DNA from: Nocardia vinacea
Lineage (GTDB): Bacteria > Actinomycetota > Actinomycetes > Mycobacteriales > Mycobacteriaceae
Length of the DNA: 64,000 nucleotides
Direction of reading: 5' to 3'
Assembly: GCF_035920345.1 (NCBI RefSeq)
Contig: NZ_CP109149.1
Location: 2,542,001 to 2,606,000, forward strand
Both the position numbers and the translations under genes were made by a program. The notes under the pieces are model-generated. The model was not told where the DNA came from. It did no database searches and saw nothing but the letters and a program-made list of their open reading frames with translations. Below, in pieces: positions 1 to 9,071 of this stretch (its first letter is position 1; each line of letters begins with the position of its first letter).

Positions 1-2
1 AC

Positions 3-695
3 GCCGATCTCGACGCCGCCGTCAACGGAGTCGTTTCCGGCATCTTCGCCGCCACCGGCCAGACCTGTATCGCCGGATCGCGACTGCTGGTCCAAGACAG
101 CATTCACGACGAATTCGTCGCGCGCGTAGTGGAACTCGCGCGCACGGCCCGCATGGGCGACCCCATGTCCGAGAACACCCAGGTCGGCCCGATCACCACA
201 CCGGCGCAGTACACGAAGGTGCTGGACTACCTTCGGATCGCCGAAAAGGAAGGCGCCACACTGGCTTTGGGCGGAGCGCCCGCGACGCGCTCGGAATGCG
301 GCAACGGCTGGTTCATCGAACCGACCATCTTCACCGACGTCGACAACCGGATGCGCATCGCGCAGGAGGAAGTCTTCGGACCGGTGCTCGCCGTCATTCC
401 GTTTCGCGCCGAAGACGATGCCGTCGCCCTCGCCAACGATGTCCGCTTCGGCCTCGGTGCGGGCGTCTGGACCAGTGATATCGGCCGTGCACTACGCATG
501 GCCGACCGCATTCGCTCCGGCACCGTATGGGTGAACACCTATCGCGCCGTCAGCTTCATGGCACCGTTCGGCGGATTCAAGGATTCCGGCATCGGCAGGG
601 AAAACGGTGTCGACGCCGTCCGGGAATATCTCGAAACCAAGACGGTCTGGATCAATTCCGGTGCGCCCGTGGGAAATCCCTTCGTAATCCGCTGA
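3..695 (+). CDS. Aldehyde dehydrogenase family protein (C-terminal part, 5' end outside window)
   Basis: NAD(P)-dependent oxidation of an aldehyde to a carboxylic acid. The frame is open from the window edge and holds the C-terminal half of the family. The nucleophile motif GQTCIAGSR has its catalytic Cys codon at 66-68. The conserved EEVFGPVL motif follows, then the C-terminal FGGFKDSGIGRENG block and the ETKTVW end region typical of the superfamily. The general-base Glu and most of the Rossmann domain lie upstream of the window. About 180 bp without a gene follow. Substrate cannot be told from this part. The family call is very safe. Confidence 0.95.
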   Translation, partial: ADLDAAVNGVVSGIFAATGQTCIAGSRLLVQDSIHDEFVARVVELARTARMGDPMSENTQVGPITTPAQYTKVLDYLRIAEKEGATLALGGAPATRSECGNGWFIEPTIFTDVDNRMRIAQEEVFGPVLAVIPFRAEDDAVALANDVRFGLGAGVWTSDIGRALRMADRIRSGTVWVNTYRAVSFMAPFGGFKDSGIGRENGVDAVREYLETKTVWINSGAPVGNPFVIR

Positions 696-881
696 TCCGC
701 CGAGGCCTGTCGCCGATCCGACATGGCGTCGCAGTAGAGCAGACGTGGGCACACGCGGGATCCGGAAAGTATCACCGCGCCACCCATCGGTGAATGATGA
801 CGCCGGAGATGTGCCAAAGTTCTACGTAGCAGTCACGCGGGCGCGGTCAAGCGTCGCCTTCGTCCTATAGCCAGACACTAC

Positions 882-1274
882 TCACTCTTTGCGTTTGCCA
901 GATAGCGAGAGGCATGCCACCTCGTCCCATCGGTATCCGCACCCCCGCCGCTCAAGCGCAACCATTGTCACGTCGGAAACCGTGACAGCAACGCCATCGA
1001 GCGGCGCGTCTATAGCAGCCGCCGTTGCAGCAGCCTCTGCCGAGAGTCCCTCATACATCGGGTAGGCAATCGTCACATGTGGCGCGGACGACGAGTCCTT
1101 CACCGGAGCATCAGGGAAGGCGGACAGGGTTGCTGCGCGCAGTGTGTCTCGAAGGTTATTGATCTGCTCGGCGGGCGAAAGGATAAACCCGATCGCACCA
1201 CGGAGATTGGTCAGCTCCCATGCACAGGACCGATACACCCACAGCGTCAAGTGGCATACCGCAACGTTCAGCAA
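882..1274 (-). CDS. 2H phosphoesterase / 2'-5' RNA ligase-like protein, probably N-terminally truncated
   Basis: Two H-x-T motifs are visible: HLTL at about residue 8 and HVTI (in PHVTIAYP) at about residue 66. These are the paired catalytic motifs of the 2H phosphoesterase (LigT/2'-5' RNA ligase-like) fold. The C-terminal part (VTVSDVTMVAL, then YRWDEVACLSL) matches the final strands of actinobacterial members. In intact members the first motif lies about 40 residues in, so the N-terminus seems lost here. The frame has only non-ATG start options near 1274 and no clear ribosome site. It may therefore be a pseudogene. RNA or cyclic-phosphate substrates are typical of the family but not shown here. 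Confidence 0.55.
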   Translation of the reverse strand: MLNVAVCHLTLWVYRSCAWELTNLRGAIGFILSPAEQINNLRDTLRAATLSAFPDAPVKDSSSAPHVTIAYPMYEGLSAEAAATAAAIDAPLDGVAVTVSDVTMVALERRGCGYRWDEVACLSLSGKRKE

Positions 1275-1441
1275 GGGCTTCGATTACAACTTTGTCGGTA
1301 TCGCCCTCGACACAAGTACGACACGATCGGAAAAGAAACCTTCCGAAAATGAGGTAGGCAACTCCTTCGTTGCAACCTTACTAACAGACTCTTCGCTCTT
1401 GCCGATATCAGCCGCGATCTCGGCAATTGAAGTGCTTTTAA

Positions 1442-1741
1442 TTGTTGATTGATTACCGACGATCCCGGAAGACATACCAATGGGTGAACGTCTGGCGTGA
1501 CACCGATCCCATCGCCACACCTCTGTTCACCACGTCCGAGGGAAGCAGGTTCGTCAGTAGCTATCCACATGATCCACCCCCTCAAGACGTATGGATTCCC
1601 GATCCAGAAATGACCACCTGGTCGGACAAGGCGCCTGCGCCGGAGGCTGTCCACGCCCACAGCAACTACTGGATCGACCGGGAACAGGAGCGGATCGTAG
1701 CGGCACTGCACCAGCAGCTAGAGCGGCTTCCATTGACGTAG
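1442..1741 (+). pseudogene. C-terminal remnant of a lipase/alpha-beta-hydrolase-like protein
   Basis: The translation has WVNVWRDTDPIATPLF, then DVWIPDPEM, then HAHSNYWIDREQE. I read this as the tail of a lipase-like alpha/beta hydrolase in which a W-x-N-x-W-R-x-TDP element precedes a terminal His-containing segment. No nucleophile (GxSxG), signal peptide or ribosome site precedes it, so only the tail remains. The segment lies next to another truncated gene (882-1274), which points to a decaying region. The family assignment rests on pattern memory and is moderate. Confidence 0.4.
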
Positions 1742-2052
1742 AGTGATTTCGGCCGCCCGCTGCCAACGCTCAAAGAGCGTACTTCATATGGTCGGCTAAG
1801 CCTTAGTGAGCTTCTTGTAGCAGGTCAGTGCCGCTAATGTAGGCAGATTTTCACGCCTGCGCATATGGACAAGCGACGAATTCAAGGAGATCGCGACCGA
1901 GTAGGTTTCAACCCCCGCGAGCGCGGAACTCCCCGACGGTTGATCGCATAGACGAGTCAGCGCGTGGGTTTCGGCTGATGCCCAACTCGGCCAGATTCTC
2001 GGCGTCGCCGATTGTGACATCCGGCTACCGGGCAATTTATCTGAACGAGGCA
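1742..2052. other. Region without recognisable gene
   Basis: No reading frame here has recognisable protein content or a ribosome site. The stretch separates the decayed hydrolase tail from the convergent end of the DUF885 lipoprotein gene. I see no strong hairpin or tRNA. Confidence 0.4.
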
Positions 2053-3840
2053 CTAGAACGGACTGCCGATATCTCCGAGCATTGCTTTGCGGATGAGCGG
2101 CAACGGAAGCGGCCCGAGTTTGATGTACGCGTCGTGGAAATCCTTCAATGAATACTTGTCGCCTATCTTGGCCTTGTAGTCGTCACGCAGCTTCAGGATC
2201 ATCAACTTGCCCATCGTGTAGTAGCCGTATGTGGCGTCAGAGGTTCCACGCTTGGTCTCTGACTCTGCGACCGGTTCGGGTTCATATGCCTGCTTCAAGA
2301 ACATGTCCTGCGCCTGCTCGATCGTCATGCCCTGCGTATGCAGTTTGATGCCGACAATGAAGCGGACGTCACGGCGTAGGGCATCCTGGATTTGCGCCAG
2401 CCGGTAGCGCGGATCGTCGGCGTGCAGGCCCTCGTCGAGCATCATCTGCTCGCAGTAGTGCGCCCAGCCCTCGGAATTACTTGGCGCCGTAATGACTTTG
2501 CGAATATCGGACGGATAGTCTTTCGCGTAGAGGAATTGCACATAGTGTCCTGGCCACACCTCGTGTACGGACGCGTTGCTGATCATGGGCCGGTACCACT
2601 GCGTCATGAAGTCGTCCTGCTTCTCTTGTGACCATGTCGGATCAGGCAGTGTCATGGTGAAGTAGGCCTCGGTGGCGACGGTCTCGAACGGGCCGGGTAT
2701 GTCCATCGACGCCGTAAGCGTCGCGCGCAGGAAGGGTGGGGTCTCCACCACTCGTGCCGGTGGAGCCAGCGGAAGCTCGATGATCTGCTTGTCGCGGACG
2801 AACTGCTCCAGGCTGTCGAGGTTGCTCTGTGTCACTGCCAATAACTCCGACGCTGGTGGGTAGTCCTTCGCCGCCTCCGCGAGCACGTCTGTTGGCGTCT
2901 TTGTTGGGTCGATCTTTCGAGCAGCCTCGGCAAACGCCTGCTGGTTGCGCTTGAGGTCCGCCTCCGCGATGGACAGCAAGTCGGGCAGCGGGGTGGTGAT
3001 CATCTCGTCGGCGGCGAGCACCTTCCGATAGATGTCCGGGCCGTACGCGAACGAGCCGTTGGACCGGTTCAGCAGATCGCTCTGCAGCCATTCCTTATAG
3101 TCATCGAGTGCGGCGACCACCGCGTCGTTGGCAGAGCTGAACTCGGCCAGCAGCGGTGGGTCTTTCACGTCGGCGAACGCCGCAGGCACATCCACCGCGA
3201 AGAAGTGGCGGTTGCCGTCGAGTTGGTCGATGGCGATCTCGGTGTAGACACGTGGTGGATTGTCGAGGTTCTTGCGGGCCTCGGCGAGGGCATTCGGCAT
3301 CAACTTCAGGCGGGCGGTGAGTGACCTCAGCCGTTGCTCGGGCGGCGCGAACGTGCGCGAGATCATCACAAAGGCGTCGTTGGTGATACCGCTGCTGTAG
3401 GTGTCGGGATCCTTCGCCCAGGGGCGGATGACCTCTTTGCGCAACAGCATTCCGTCGAGCGTCTGCTTGGTCTGTTCGAGGTCGAGCTGTGCTTCGAGTG
3501 AAAGTTCTTCGGCATCAACGTCATTGAACCGCGCCTGGAACGACTTGATCGAATTGGCTTCGGCCTGCACCGCCGCCGCTGACCGGTCCGCAATCAGATC
3601 GTCGTATTTATGGATGCCGAGGAAAGTCGCATTCGATGGATCTTGTTTGTAAGTGAATTCGAGAAACTCTGCCGCGAGCTTGTGGAAGGCGTCATCGCCG
3701 GAACCCGCGGATGCGGGAGGCGGGCGACTTGGACTACTGCATGCCTGTACGAACGTCACCAGGAACAGCAGTGTTACGAGCGACGAAGCCAGCCATTTCC
3801 GGCGGGCACCAGGCTTCGTTGTGTCAGCGGGTGTGATCAT
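2053..3840 (-). CDS. DUF885 family lipoprotein, putative metallopeptidase-like
   Basis: A protein of about 595 aa. The start is set at 3840 because AAGGAG lies 8 nt upstream of that ATG and a lipoprotein signal peptide follows directly (positively charged GARRK, a hydrophobic stretch, and lipobox FVQAC with Cys near residue 34). The mature protein matches the DUF885 family, with the hallmark HEVWPGHYVQ motif (HExxPGH) in the C-terminal half, followed by SNSEGWAHYCEQMM. The HExxxGH and later E/H residues resemble a zinc site, so a membrane-anchored peptidase or hydrolase is likely, but no member's substrate can be read from sequence. It is monocistronic and extracellular-facing. The frame extends 26 codons further upstream, but that extension lacks a ribosome site. 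Confidence 0.85.
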   Translation of the reverse strand: MITPADTTKPGARRKWLASSLVTLLFLVTFVQACSSPSRPPPASAGSGDDAFHKLAAEFLEFTYKQDPSNATFLGIHKYDDLIADRSAAAVQAEANSIKSFQARFNDVDAEELSLEAQLDLEQTKQTLDGMLLRKEVIRPWAKDPDTYSSGITNDAFVMISRTFAPPEQRLRSLTARLKLMPNALAEARKNLDNPPRVYTEIAIDQLDGNRHFFAVDVPAAFADVKDPPLLAEFSSANDAVVAALDDYKEWLQSDLLNRSNGSFAYGPDIYRKVLAADEMITTPLPDLLSIAEADLKRNQQAFAEAARKIDPTKTPTDVLAEAAKDYPPASELLAVTQSNLDSLEQFVRDKQIIELPLAPPARVVETPPFLRATLTASMDIPGPFETVATEAYFTMTLPDPTWSQEKQDDFMTQWYRPMISNASVHEVWPGHYVQFLYAKDYPSDIRKVITAPSNSEGWAHYCEQMMLDEGLHADDPRYRLAQIQDALRRDVRFIVGIKLHTQGMTIEQAQDMFLKQAYEPEPVAESETKRGTSDATYGYYTMGKLMILKLRDDYKAKIGDKYSLKDFHDAYIKLGPLPLPLIRKAMLGDIGSPF

Positions 3841-4099
3841 GGCAATCGCTCCTTCGACCCGCGCAGGCGCGCGGGTTTGATGAGTTCGAAGCACCACTTT
3901 CGCGCCCAGGGATTGCATTATGCCCGGGGCCGGGGAAACCTGGGCGGCCCACTTGCCGGGCCGCTCGGATTACGATAGCGCCATTGTGACGGCCCTATCG
4001 GTGATCAACACACGCACGAATGGCCAGAGGCGCTTGCTCGGTGTCTTCATCTCTCTGACGTCCGCGTCCAGGCACGCTGGTCTATGCGCTCGAAGTAGG

Positions 4100-4560
4100 C
4101 GTCGCGACGAGGTGCTGACCGCAACAACTAGGTTCTGTCTCCAACTTGATCTGACCATCGACAATGCCCTGCCACAGGACAAGATCAAGGCCAGGCTCCG
4201 CAAGATCCAGAGCGAGCGCACCAGCATCGAAGCCCGGCTGACCGCCACACACGCGGAGTTGGCGGTCGGTGTCGAGGTATTGGTGAACGCACTGGATCTG
4301 CTCAGCGATCCGCAGGAGTTGCACGAGAACGGAAGTGATGTGGTCCGGCGCCACCTCAACCAGACGTTCTACCAGTGCTTCTACCTGGACATTGATGGTG
4401 TGAAGGCTGACCAGCTCAACGAGCCTTTCGCTGGCCTACACGAAGTTGGCGGGACTGGACGAACTTTCCACCAGGGGCTACCCCGATCGCCCCGCCCAAG
4501 TAGAAGGTCCAGAAACGAGAAAGGTGGTCCTACCCTCTCCGGTGTCCCTAAGGACCCCGG
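4100..4560 (+). pseudogene. Decayed C-terminus of a large serine recombinase (phage-type integrase)
   Basis: The segment reads LTIDNALPQDKIKARLRK, then a coiled-coil-like stretch ending ATHAELAVGVEVL, then RRHLNQTFYQCFYLD. This is the usual C-terminal pattern of actinobacterial large serine recombinases. Near 4440 the frame shifts: the protein continues as KLAGLDELSTRGYPDRP in another frame, so the gene is broken. The catalytic resolvase domain with its Ser and the zinc ribbon are absent. It is a relic of an excised or deleted integrative element. Confidence 0.7.
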
Positions 4561-4641
4561 TTCGAGTAAGACCACCCTTGTGGACATGGCGCGAATCGAA
4601 CCCGGCTGACGAACTGCACCGGCCGGGCGGATTGGTCATCG

Positions 4642-5106
4642 TTACCAGCCGTAGATGGAAAATGGGCTACCACTGACGATGTGCGCCATTGCCGCACGAC
4701 AGTAGTCGATCATGCGCTCAGGCGGTTCATTGGCTGAAACCCATTGCAGCTCTGCGCATTTGTCTGGTTCTTGGTTCTCGGGCTCTCCCTTCCAGGAACG
4801 CACCGAAAAGAAGAACGCCATTCGTCCGCCGGAGGACGAGTTGTGCATGATGTGGGCGAAGTGGACGTCCTCGGGGGCGATGCTGATCCCGATCTCCTCC
4901 TTGGCTTCGCGAATCAGGGCGTCGATCACGGATTCGCCAGCTTCCAGGTGGCCGGAGGGCAGGTGCCAGGCTCCGTCCTCGTAGCCGGTGTTCTGGCGCA
5001 GGCCGAAGAGGACGTCGTTTCCGCGGCGTAGCAGGAGGTGAACATCTCCAGTGACTTTGTGTCGCCGAGTATCTGAGCCGTGAGACTTGGTGGTCGCGTC
5101 GGTCAT
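4642..5106 (-). CDS. NUDIX hydrolase
   Basis: A protein of about 154 aa that should hydrolyse a nucleoside diphosphate linked to another moiety, with Mg2+. The Nudix box is complete: G-H-L-E-A-G-E-S, then REAKEEIGI, matching Gx5Ex7REUxEExGU at about residues 54-76. The start at 5106 (MTDATTK) is preferred because AAAGGGG lies about 11 nt upstream; an ATG at 5130 would add 8 residues but has no ribosome site. The small single-domain size suggests a housecleaning or 8-oxo-dNTP-type enzyme, but substrate specificity cannot be assigned. Confidence 0.9.
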   Translation of the reverse strand: MTDATTKSHGSDTRRHKVTGDVHLLLRRGNDVLFGLRQNTGYEDGAWHLPSGHLEAGESVIDALIREAKEEIGISIAPEDVHFAHIMHNSSSGGRMAFFFSVRSWKGEPENQEPDKCAELQWVSANEPPERMIDYCRAAMAHIVSGSPFSIYGW

Positions 5107-5233
5107 GAAATGAAAATCCCCTTTGTCCATAATCGTTGAGCTGGGTTTGCGCCAAGGGAGTGCCGGGGCAGGATCAGCCGAACGCCCACCATGGCACCGG
5201 AATACATCGGACTCATCGAACGGGCTTGGAGGC

Positions 5234-5275
5234 GCCGAAACCCCTGGCCCGCAAGAACGGGACCAGGGGTTCGGC
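5234..5275 (-). terminator. Rho-independent-like hairpin after the MFS gene
   Basis: GCCGAA-CCCCTGG on the left is repeated inverted as CCAGGGG-TTCGGC on the right. The arms are about 16-18 bp with two imperfections around an AAGAAC loop. It lies 15 bp past the MFS stop codon. There is no strong T-run, as is common in actinobacteria. Confidence 0.7.
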
Positions 5276-5289
5276 GTGCCGAATTGTGG

Positions 5290-6756
5290 TCAGCTCTTGA
5301 CCAATTCGGGGACTGCGGTGTCGAGCTCCTCGCCATCCGCAGGGGCGGCCGCCGCCCGGCTCGGCAGCAGCACAGCCATGACGATCACGACCAGTGCCAG
5401 AGCGGCGGAGACCAGGAAGGCCAGGCGCATGCCGTCGAGGTGGGCCGTGACTGGGTCGGTGCCGTCGGCGACGAGTCCGGTGCTGCGGGCCGACATCACC
5501 GTTACCACCAGGGCGGTGCCGAAGGCTGCGGCGACCTGCTGCAGCGTGCCGAGCATCGAGCTACCGTGCGAGTACAAATGCTGCGGAAGCGCGCCGAGCC
5601 CGAGGGTGAAGACCGGGGTGAAGGCGGCGGCCAGCGACACCATCAGCAGGATGTGCAGTACCAGCAGCTGCCAGTACGGCATGGACATCGAGATCTGGGT
5701 GAATCCGGCCAGCGCTGCGGCGATCCCGACCGAGCCGGGAATGACGAGTACGCGTCCACCGAACCGGTCGAACAGGCGGCCGACCGTCGGTCCGAGCAGA
5801 CCCATCGCCAGCCCGCCCGGCATCACCAGCAGGCCGGTCTGCAAGGGGCTCAGGCCACGCAGGTTCTGCAGATACAGCGGCAGCAGGATCATCGAGCCGA
5901 GCATCGCCATGAACGCGACCGACATCAGCACCAGTGCCTTCGCGTAGGTGCCGGACAGCAGGACCCGCAGATCCAGCAGCGGGGTGCCGATGCGCTGCAG
6001 GCGCAGCTGACGGAATACGAATACGGCGATGAGAGCCGAGCCTGCGGCGACGATCAGAGCCGGGCTGGTGAGGTTGTCGCTCTCGAACCGGCTGAGCCCG
6101 AATACCAGCCCGCCGAATCCGAGGGCGGCGAGCACCACGCTGGCCGAGTCGATCGCCCCGGCCTGCGGTTCACCGACATTCTCCAGTCGACGCAGACCCA
6201 GCCAGGTGACGACCGCAGTGATCGGCAGCACCAGCACGAAAAGCCAACGCCACGAACCGATCTGCAGCACCATCCCGGAGACCACCGGGCCGAGGGCGGG
6301 CGCCACCGAAATGGCAAGGGTGACATTGCCCATCACCCGGCCGCGGTCCTGTTCGGGCACGACGGTCATGAGTGTGGTCATCAGCAGCGGCATCATTACC
6401 GCAGCGCCGCCGGCTTGAATGACCCGGCCGAGCAGCAGCACCGCGAACGACGGCGCGACGGCCGACAGCGCGGTACCGGCGAGGAAGACCCCCATCGCCA
6501 CGGCATAGGCCCGTCTGGTCGATACCCGCTGCAGGAACCAGCCGGTAGTCGGGATGACGGCGGCCATCGTCAACATGAACGCGGTGGACACCCACTGAGC
6601 CGCCCGCTCGGTGACCTCGAGGTCGGCCATCAGCCGCGGGATCGCGTTGATCATGATGGTTTCGTTCAGGATCACCACGAAGGTCGCGAGTACGAGTACC
6701 CGGATGACGGTCGGCGTCCGCCCTCCCGAGGCGGGGGCGGAAAGTTCGGCTGACAT
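5290..6756 (-). CDS. MFS drug exporter, DHA2 (EmrB/QacA) family
   Basis: A protein of about 488 aa with around 14 hydrophobic segments. It should export small hydrophobic compounds by proton antiport at the cytoplasmic membrane. The N-terminus (VLVLATFVVILNETIMINAIPRL) matches motif D1 of the 14-TM DHA2 exporters, with L-N-E-T in place of the usual L-D-x-T. The conserved segment LLLGRVIQAGGAAVMMPL follows, then motif C (GPVVSGMV). The start at 6756 is chosen because CTGGAGGT lies 9 nt upstream; frames further upstream lack a ribosome site. A hairpin terminator follows. It is divergent from the secreted esterase gene; the 205-bp gap must hold both promoters. No adjacent regulator is seen. Confidence 0.92.
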   Translation of the reverse strand: MSAELSAPASGGRTPTVIRVLVLATFVVILNETIMINAIPRLMADLEVTERAAQWVSTAFMLTMAAVIPTTGWFLQRVSTRRAYAVAMGVFLAGTALSAVAPSFAVLLLGRVIQAGGAAVMMPLLMTTLMTVVPEQDRGRVMGNVTLAISVAPALGPVVSGMVLQIGSWRWLFVLVLPITAVVTWLGLRRLENVGEPQAGAIDSASVVLAALGFGGLVFGLSRFESDNLTSPALIVAAGSALIAVFVFRQLRLQRIGTPLLDLRVLLSGTYAKALVLMSVAFMAMLGSMILLPLYLQNLRGLSPLQTGLLVMPGGLAMGLLGPTVGRLFDRFGGRVLVIPGSVGIAAALAGFTQISMSMPYWQLLVLHILLMVSLAAAFTPVFTLGLGALPQHLYSHGSSMLGTLQQVAAAFGTALVVTVMSARSTGLVADGTDPVTAHLDGMRLAFLVSAALALVVIVMAVLLPSRAAAAPADGEELDTAVPELVKS

Positions 6757-6961
6757 CGGGTGTACCTCCAGAGCGTCTCGACAGGAATATGTGTGGCGCG
6801 TTGCCGATTCATCGGATCTCGCCACAGTGGTTGAGACGGGACCGGCAGCTCGAATTCATCGGCACGCGACAGTATTGCGGTCGCCACCGACAAGTTCGTC
6901 GCTCTTCCATCCATCGACACCGCGCCCCCACAGCGGGCGTATGGGTGAGAACATACCTCTC

Positions 6962-8020
6962 ATGATGAAGAATGATCCTTCCAACGCGGGACGAACGGCG
7001 CAGCGCCGGATGCGGACGAGCACCGCGGCGGCGTTCGTCATGGCGATGACACTCGTGTGTGGCGGTAATGCGGCAGCAGCCGACGAGCCGAACGCCGCCG
7101 ATCCGGTGGCTTCCGCGGGATGCGCTCTGCCCGCGGTCGCCCCGGGAAACTCCACCGGGCAGTTCGCGGCAGCGGGAAAATCGGGTAGCTACGTCCAGGA
7201 CGTTCCTGCGGGGACATCAGGCGCGCTACCGGTGGTCTTCGATGTCCACGGGTACCTGGAGCCCGCCCAGATCGAACGCGTCGCCACCGGTGTCGGCCAA
7301 TTCGGAATCGAGCACGGATTCGCGACGATCACTCCGCAACTCGACGAACCCGGTTGGCCGCGCTGGGATTTCAGCGAGAACAGCGACGATGTCGCCTATC
7401 TGTCGGAACTGCTGACGCACGTGGAATCCACACTGTGCGTCGATCTGCGGCGAGTGTTCGTCACCGGACTGTCGATGGGTGGCTTCACCACTTCGTCGCT
7501 GGCATGTCAGCTCGCGGACCGGATCGCGGCCGTCGCACCGGTGGCCGGACTGCAGGACTTCGCCTGGTGCAATCCGACGCGTCCGATACCCGTCATCGCG
7601 TTCCATGGGACGGCCGACCCGTTCGTCGCCTACACCGGCGGACCCGGTCCCAACGCCCAGTTGCTGCCTTCGGCCGATGGTTCGGGTTCGGCGGCCGGAC
7701 GGGGCGGCACCAGGCCGAGCGGCGTCGACGGTCCGGGACCGGCGAGCATCCCGACGCAGGCTGCCGCTTGGGCGCACCGAAACCGCTGCGGGCCCGAGCC
7801 GGAAGAGCGCCGGATTGCCGGCGATGTCACCCTGTTCCGCTACCCATGCCCCGTAAACGGCGCCGTCGAGCTATACGCGCTGCTGGGCGGCGGGCACACC
7901 TGGCCGGGCTCGCCGCCTGTCGCCCCCGAACCACTGGTCGGCGCTACCGTATCGATCAGCGCTAATCAGATCATGTGGGATTTCTTCCAGGCACATCCGC
8001 ATACCGGCCCCCTCCGGTGA
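6962..8020 (+). CDS. Secreted esterase, polyhydroxybutyrate-depolymerase / LpqC-like
   Basis: About 352 aa with an N-terminal export signal (RRMR, hydrophobic core, AAAA-D cleavage region). The alpha/beta-hydrolase catalytic parts are visible: the nucleophile in GLSMGG (residue about 170), Asp in FHGTADPF, and His in GGGHTWPG near the end, the pattern of extracellular PHB depolymerase/feruloyl-esterase-like proteins (LpqC in mycobacteria). The Cys before the signal end (LVC) does not fit a lipobox, so it is probably released rather than lipid-anchored. The starts at 6962 and 6965 are equivalent; an ATG at 6941 is also in frame. The natural substrate is unknown: short polyesters or acyl esters are likely. 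Confidence 0.85.
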   Translation: MMKNDPSNAGRTAQRRMRTSTAAAFVMAMTLVCGGNAAAADEPNAADPVASAGCALPAVAPGNSTGQFAAAGKSGSYVQDVPAGTSGALPVVFDVHGYLEPAQIERVATGVGQFGIEHGFATITPQLDEPGWPRWDFSENSDDVAYLSELLTHVESTLCVDLRRVFVTGLSMGGFTTSSLACQLADRIAAVAPVAGLQDFAWCNPTRPIPVIAFHGTADPFVAYTGGPGPNAQLLPSADGSGSAAGRGGTRPSGVDGPGPASIPTQAAAWAHRNRCGPEPEERRIAGDVTLFRYPCPVNGAVELYALLGGGHTWPGSPPVAPEPLVGATVSISANQIMWDFFQAHPHTGPLR

Positions 8021-8267
8021 GCGTGCCATCACCAGCGGTACCAGCGACCGCGGGTCCCCGCGGTATCGGCGGACCGGAATACAAAGCCGAGCGCAACCAT
8101 TTCTGCTCACCTTCTGCCGCTCGCATACCCGGCAACCAGCACAAATAACGGATGTCGCCGTCGGATCGAGGGTGCTGTCCGTGCCGACGCGCCGGGCTCA
8201 ACGGCGTATCTCGACGGCTTCGGAGAACAACCCGATTCGCGGCGCCTTCATGAAGTACGGTCAGGCC

Positions 8268-9071
8268 ATGTCCGAGGACTGTGTGGAGCGAGCCGACGTA
8301 GCGCAATCCAACACCTACAAATGGGAGGTTGTCGGCAGCGGGCCAACCGGGAACTCCGTTGTCGACTCCGGTGACGGCGAATTCGGCATTCCCGATGACT
8401 GCACCGGCCGCACGTGCACCAACCACATCGAGGTCGGCACCGCGGTGTTCGACCGGGTCGTCGCGGACATCGTGATCGAACACCGAAACGCGGTCCTGGA
8501 CGCCCGCCTCGAGGAGGAACCCGACCCGGACCGGCCGCTGGACCAGGTCACCATCCAGGTCTGCGACGGTAATGGCGTCGAAATGCTCTCGGCGACAGCA
8601 GTATTGACCTATCCGGTCGTCACCGTCGCGGACACCGAGATCTACCGTAAGCAAGTGGCGCTGGCCGAGAAACGGGAGCGGCGGCGACGTGAACGCCGCG
8701 ATAAAGCCATCGCCGCGGGAACCTCCGCCCCACGGTCGGGACCGGCCGACCCCAGACTGGCCGGACTCATCCTCAACCTGCGCGTCGAAGCCGACACCGT
8801 GCGCGAGGAAGTCCCGGACGCCGACCACTGCCGAGAACAATTGGCATTGGCCCAGAACACCGTACAAGCCGCCACCGAAGCGGCGGCACGTGCGCGGATA
8901 AGCGGCACGCAAGGTGAGTTCGAACATGCCCACGCCTTTATCCAACGCTGGACACCACGCATAAACCGCTGGGCCGCATTCCTAGAACTGACCACCGAGG
9001 CCTACGCCGACGCGGACGCCGTCGATGCCCTCGCCGACCGCATAAGCCTGCAACCCCCTGTCGACAATTAG
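8268..9071 (+). CDS. Hypothetical protein with a central charged coiled coil
   Basis: About 267 aa, not recognised. The first part is rich in Cys and Trp (CVERADV, KWEVVGSGP, DDCTGRTCTNH). The centre has a charged coiled-coil stretch (EKRERRRRERRDKA), and the C-terminal part is mostly helical (ALAQNTVQAATEAAARAR). There is no signal peptide. The start is uncertain: ATGs at 8250 and 8268 are both in frame and neither has a clear ribosome site. The gene is convergent with the ABC-transporter operon (3-bp gap to the next stop). The high third-position GC is consistent with real coding. No function is proposed. Confidence 0.6.
   Translation: MSEDCVERADVAQSNTYKWEVVGSGPTGNSVVDSGDGEFGIPDDCTGRTCTNHIEVGTAVFDRVVADIVIEHRNAVLDARLEEEPDPDRPLDQVTIQVCDGNGVEMLSATAVLTYPVVTVADTEIYRKQVALAEKRERRRRERRDKAIAAGTSAPRSGPADPRLAGLILNLRVEADTVREEVPDADHCREQLALAQNTVQAATEAAARARISGTQGEFEHAHAFIQRWTPRINRWAAFLELTTEAYADADAVDALADRISLQPPVDN

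Noticed and set aside
1796..2053. 85-codon open frame on the minus strand
   Set aside because: No ribosome site, no motif, unusual composition; ends exactly at the DUF885 gene stop by chance.
4523..4576. Possible tRNA with GGTGGTC/GACCACC acceptor-like ends
   Set aside because: Only 54 nt, no anticodon arm and the T-stem does not pair; kept only as a possible attachment-site relic.
5191..6753. 520-codon open frame antisense to the MFS gene
   Set aside because: Very rich in Gln, Arg and His with no recognisable motif; it is the mirror of a GC-rich coding gene whose motifs and ribosome site are clear on the other strand.
8047..8064. ACCGCGGG/CCCGCGGT dyad after the esterase gene as terminator
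   Set aside because: Loop of only 2 nt and short arms in GC-rich DNA; not distinct from background.
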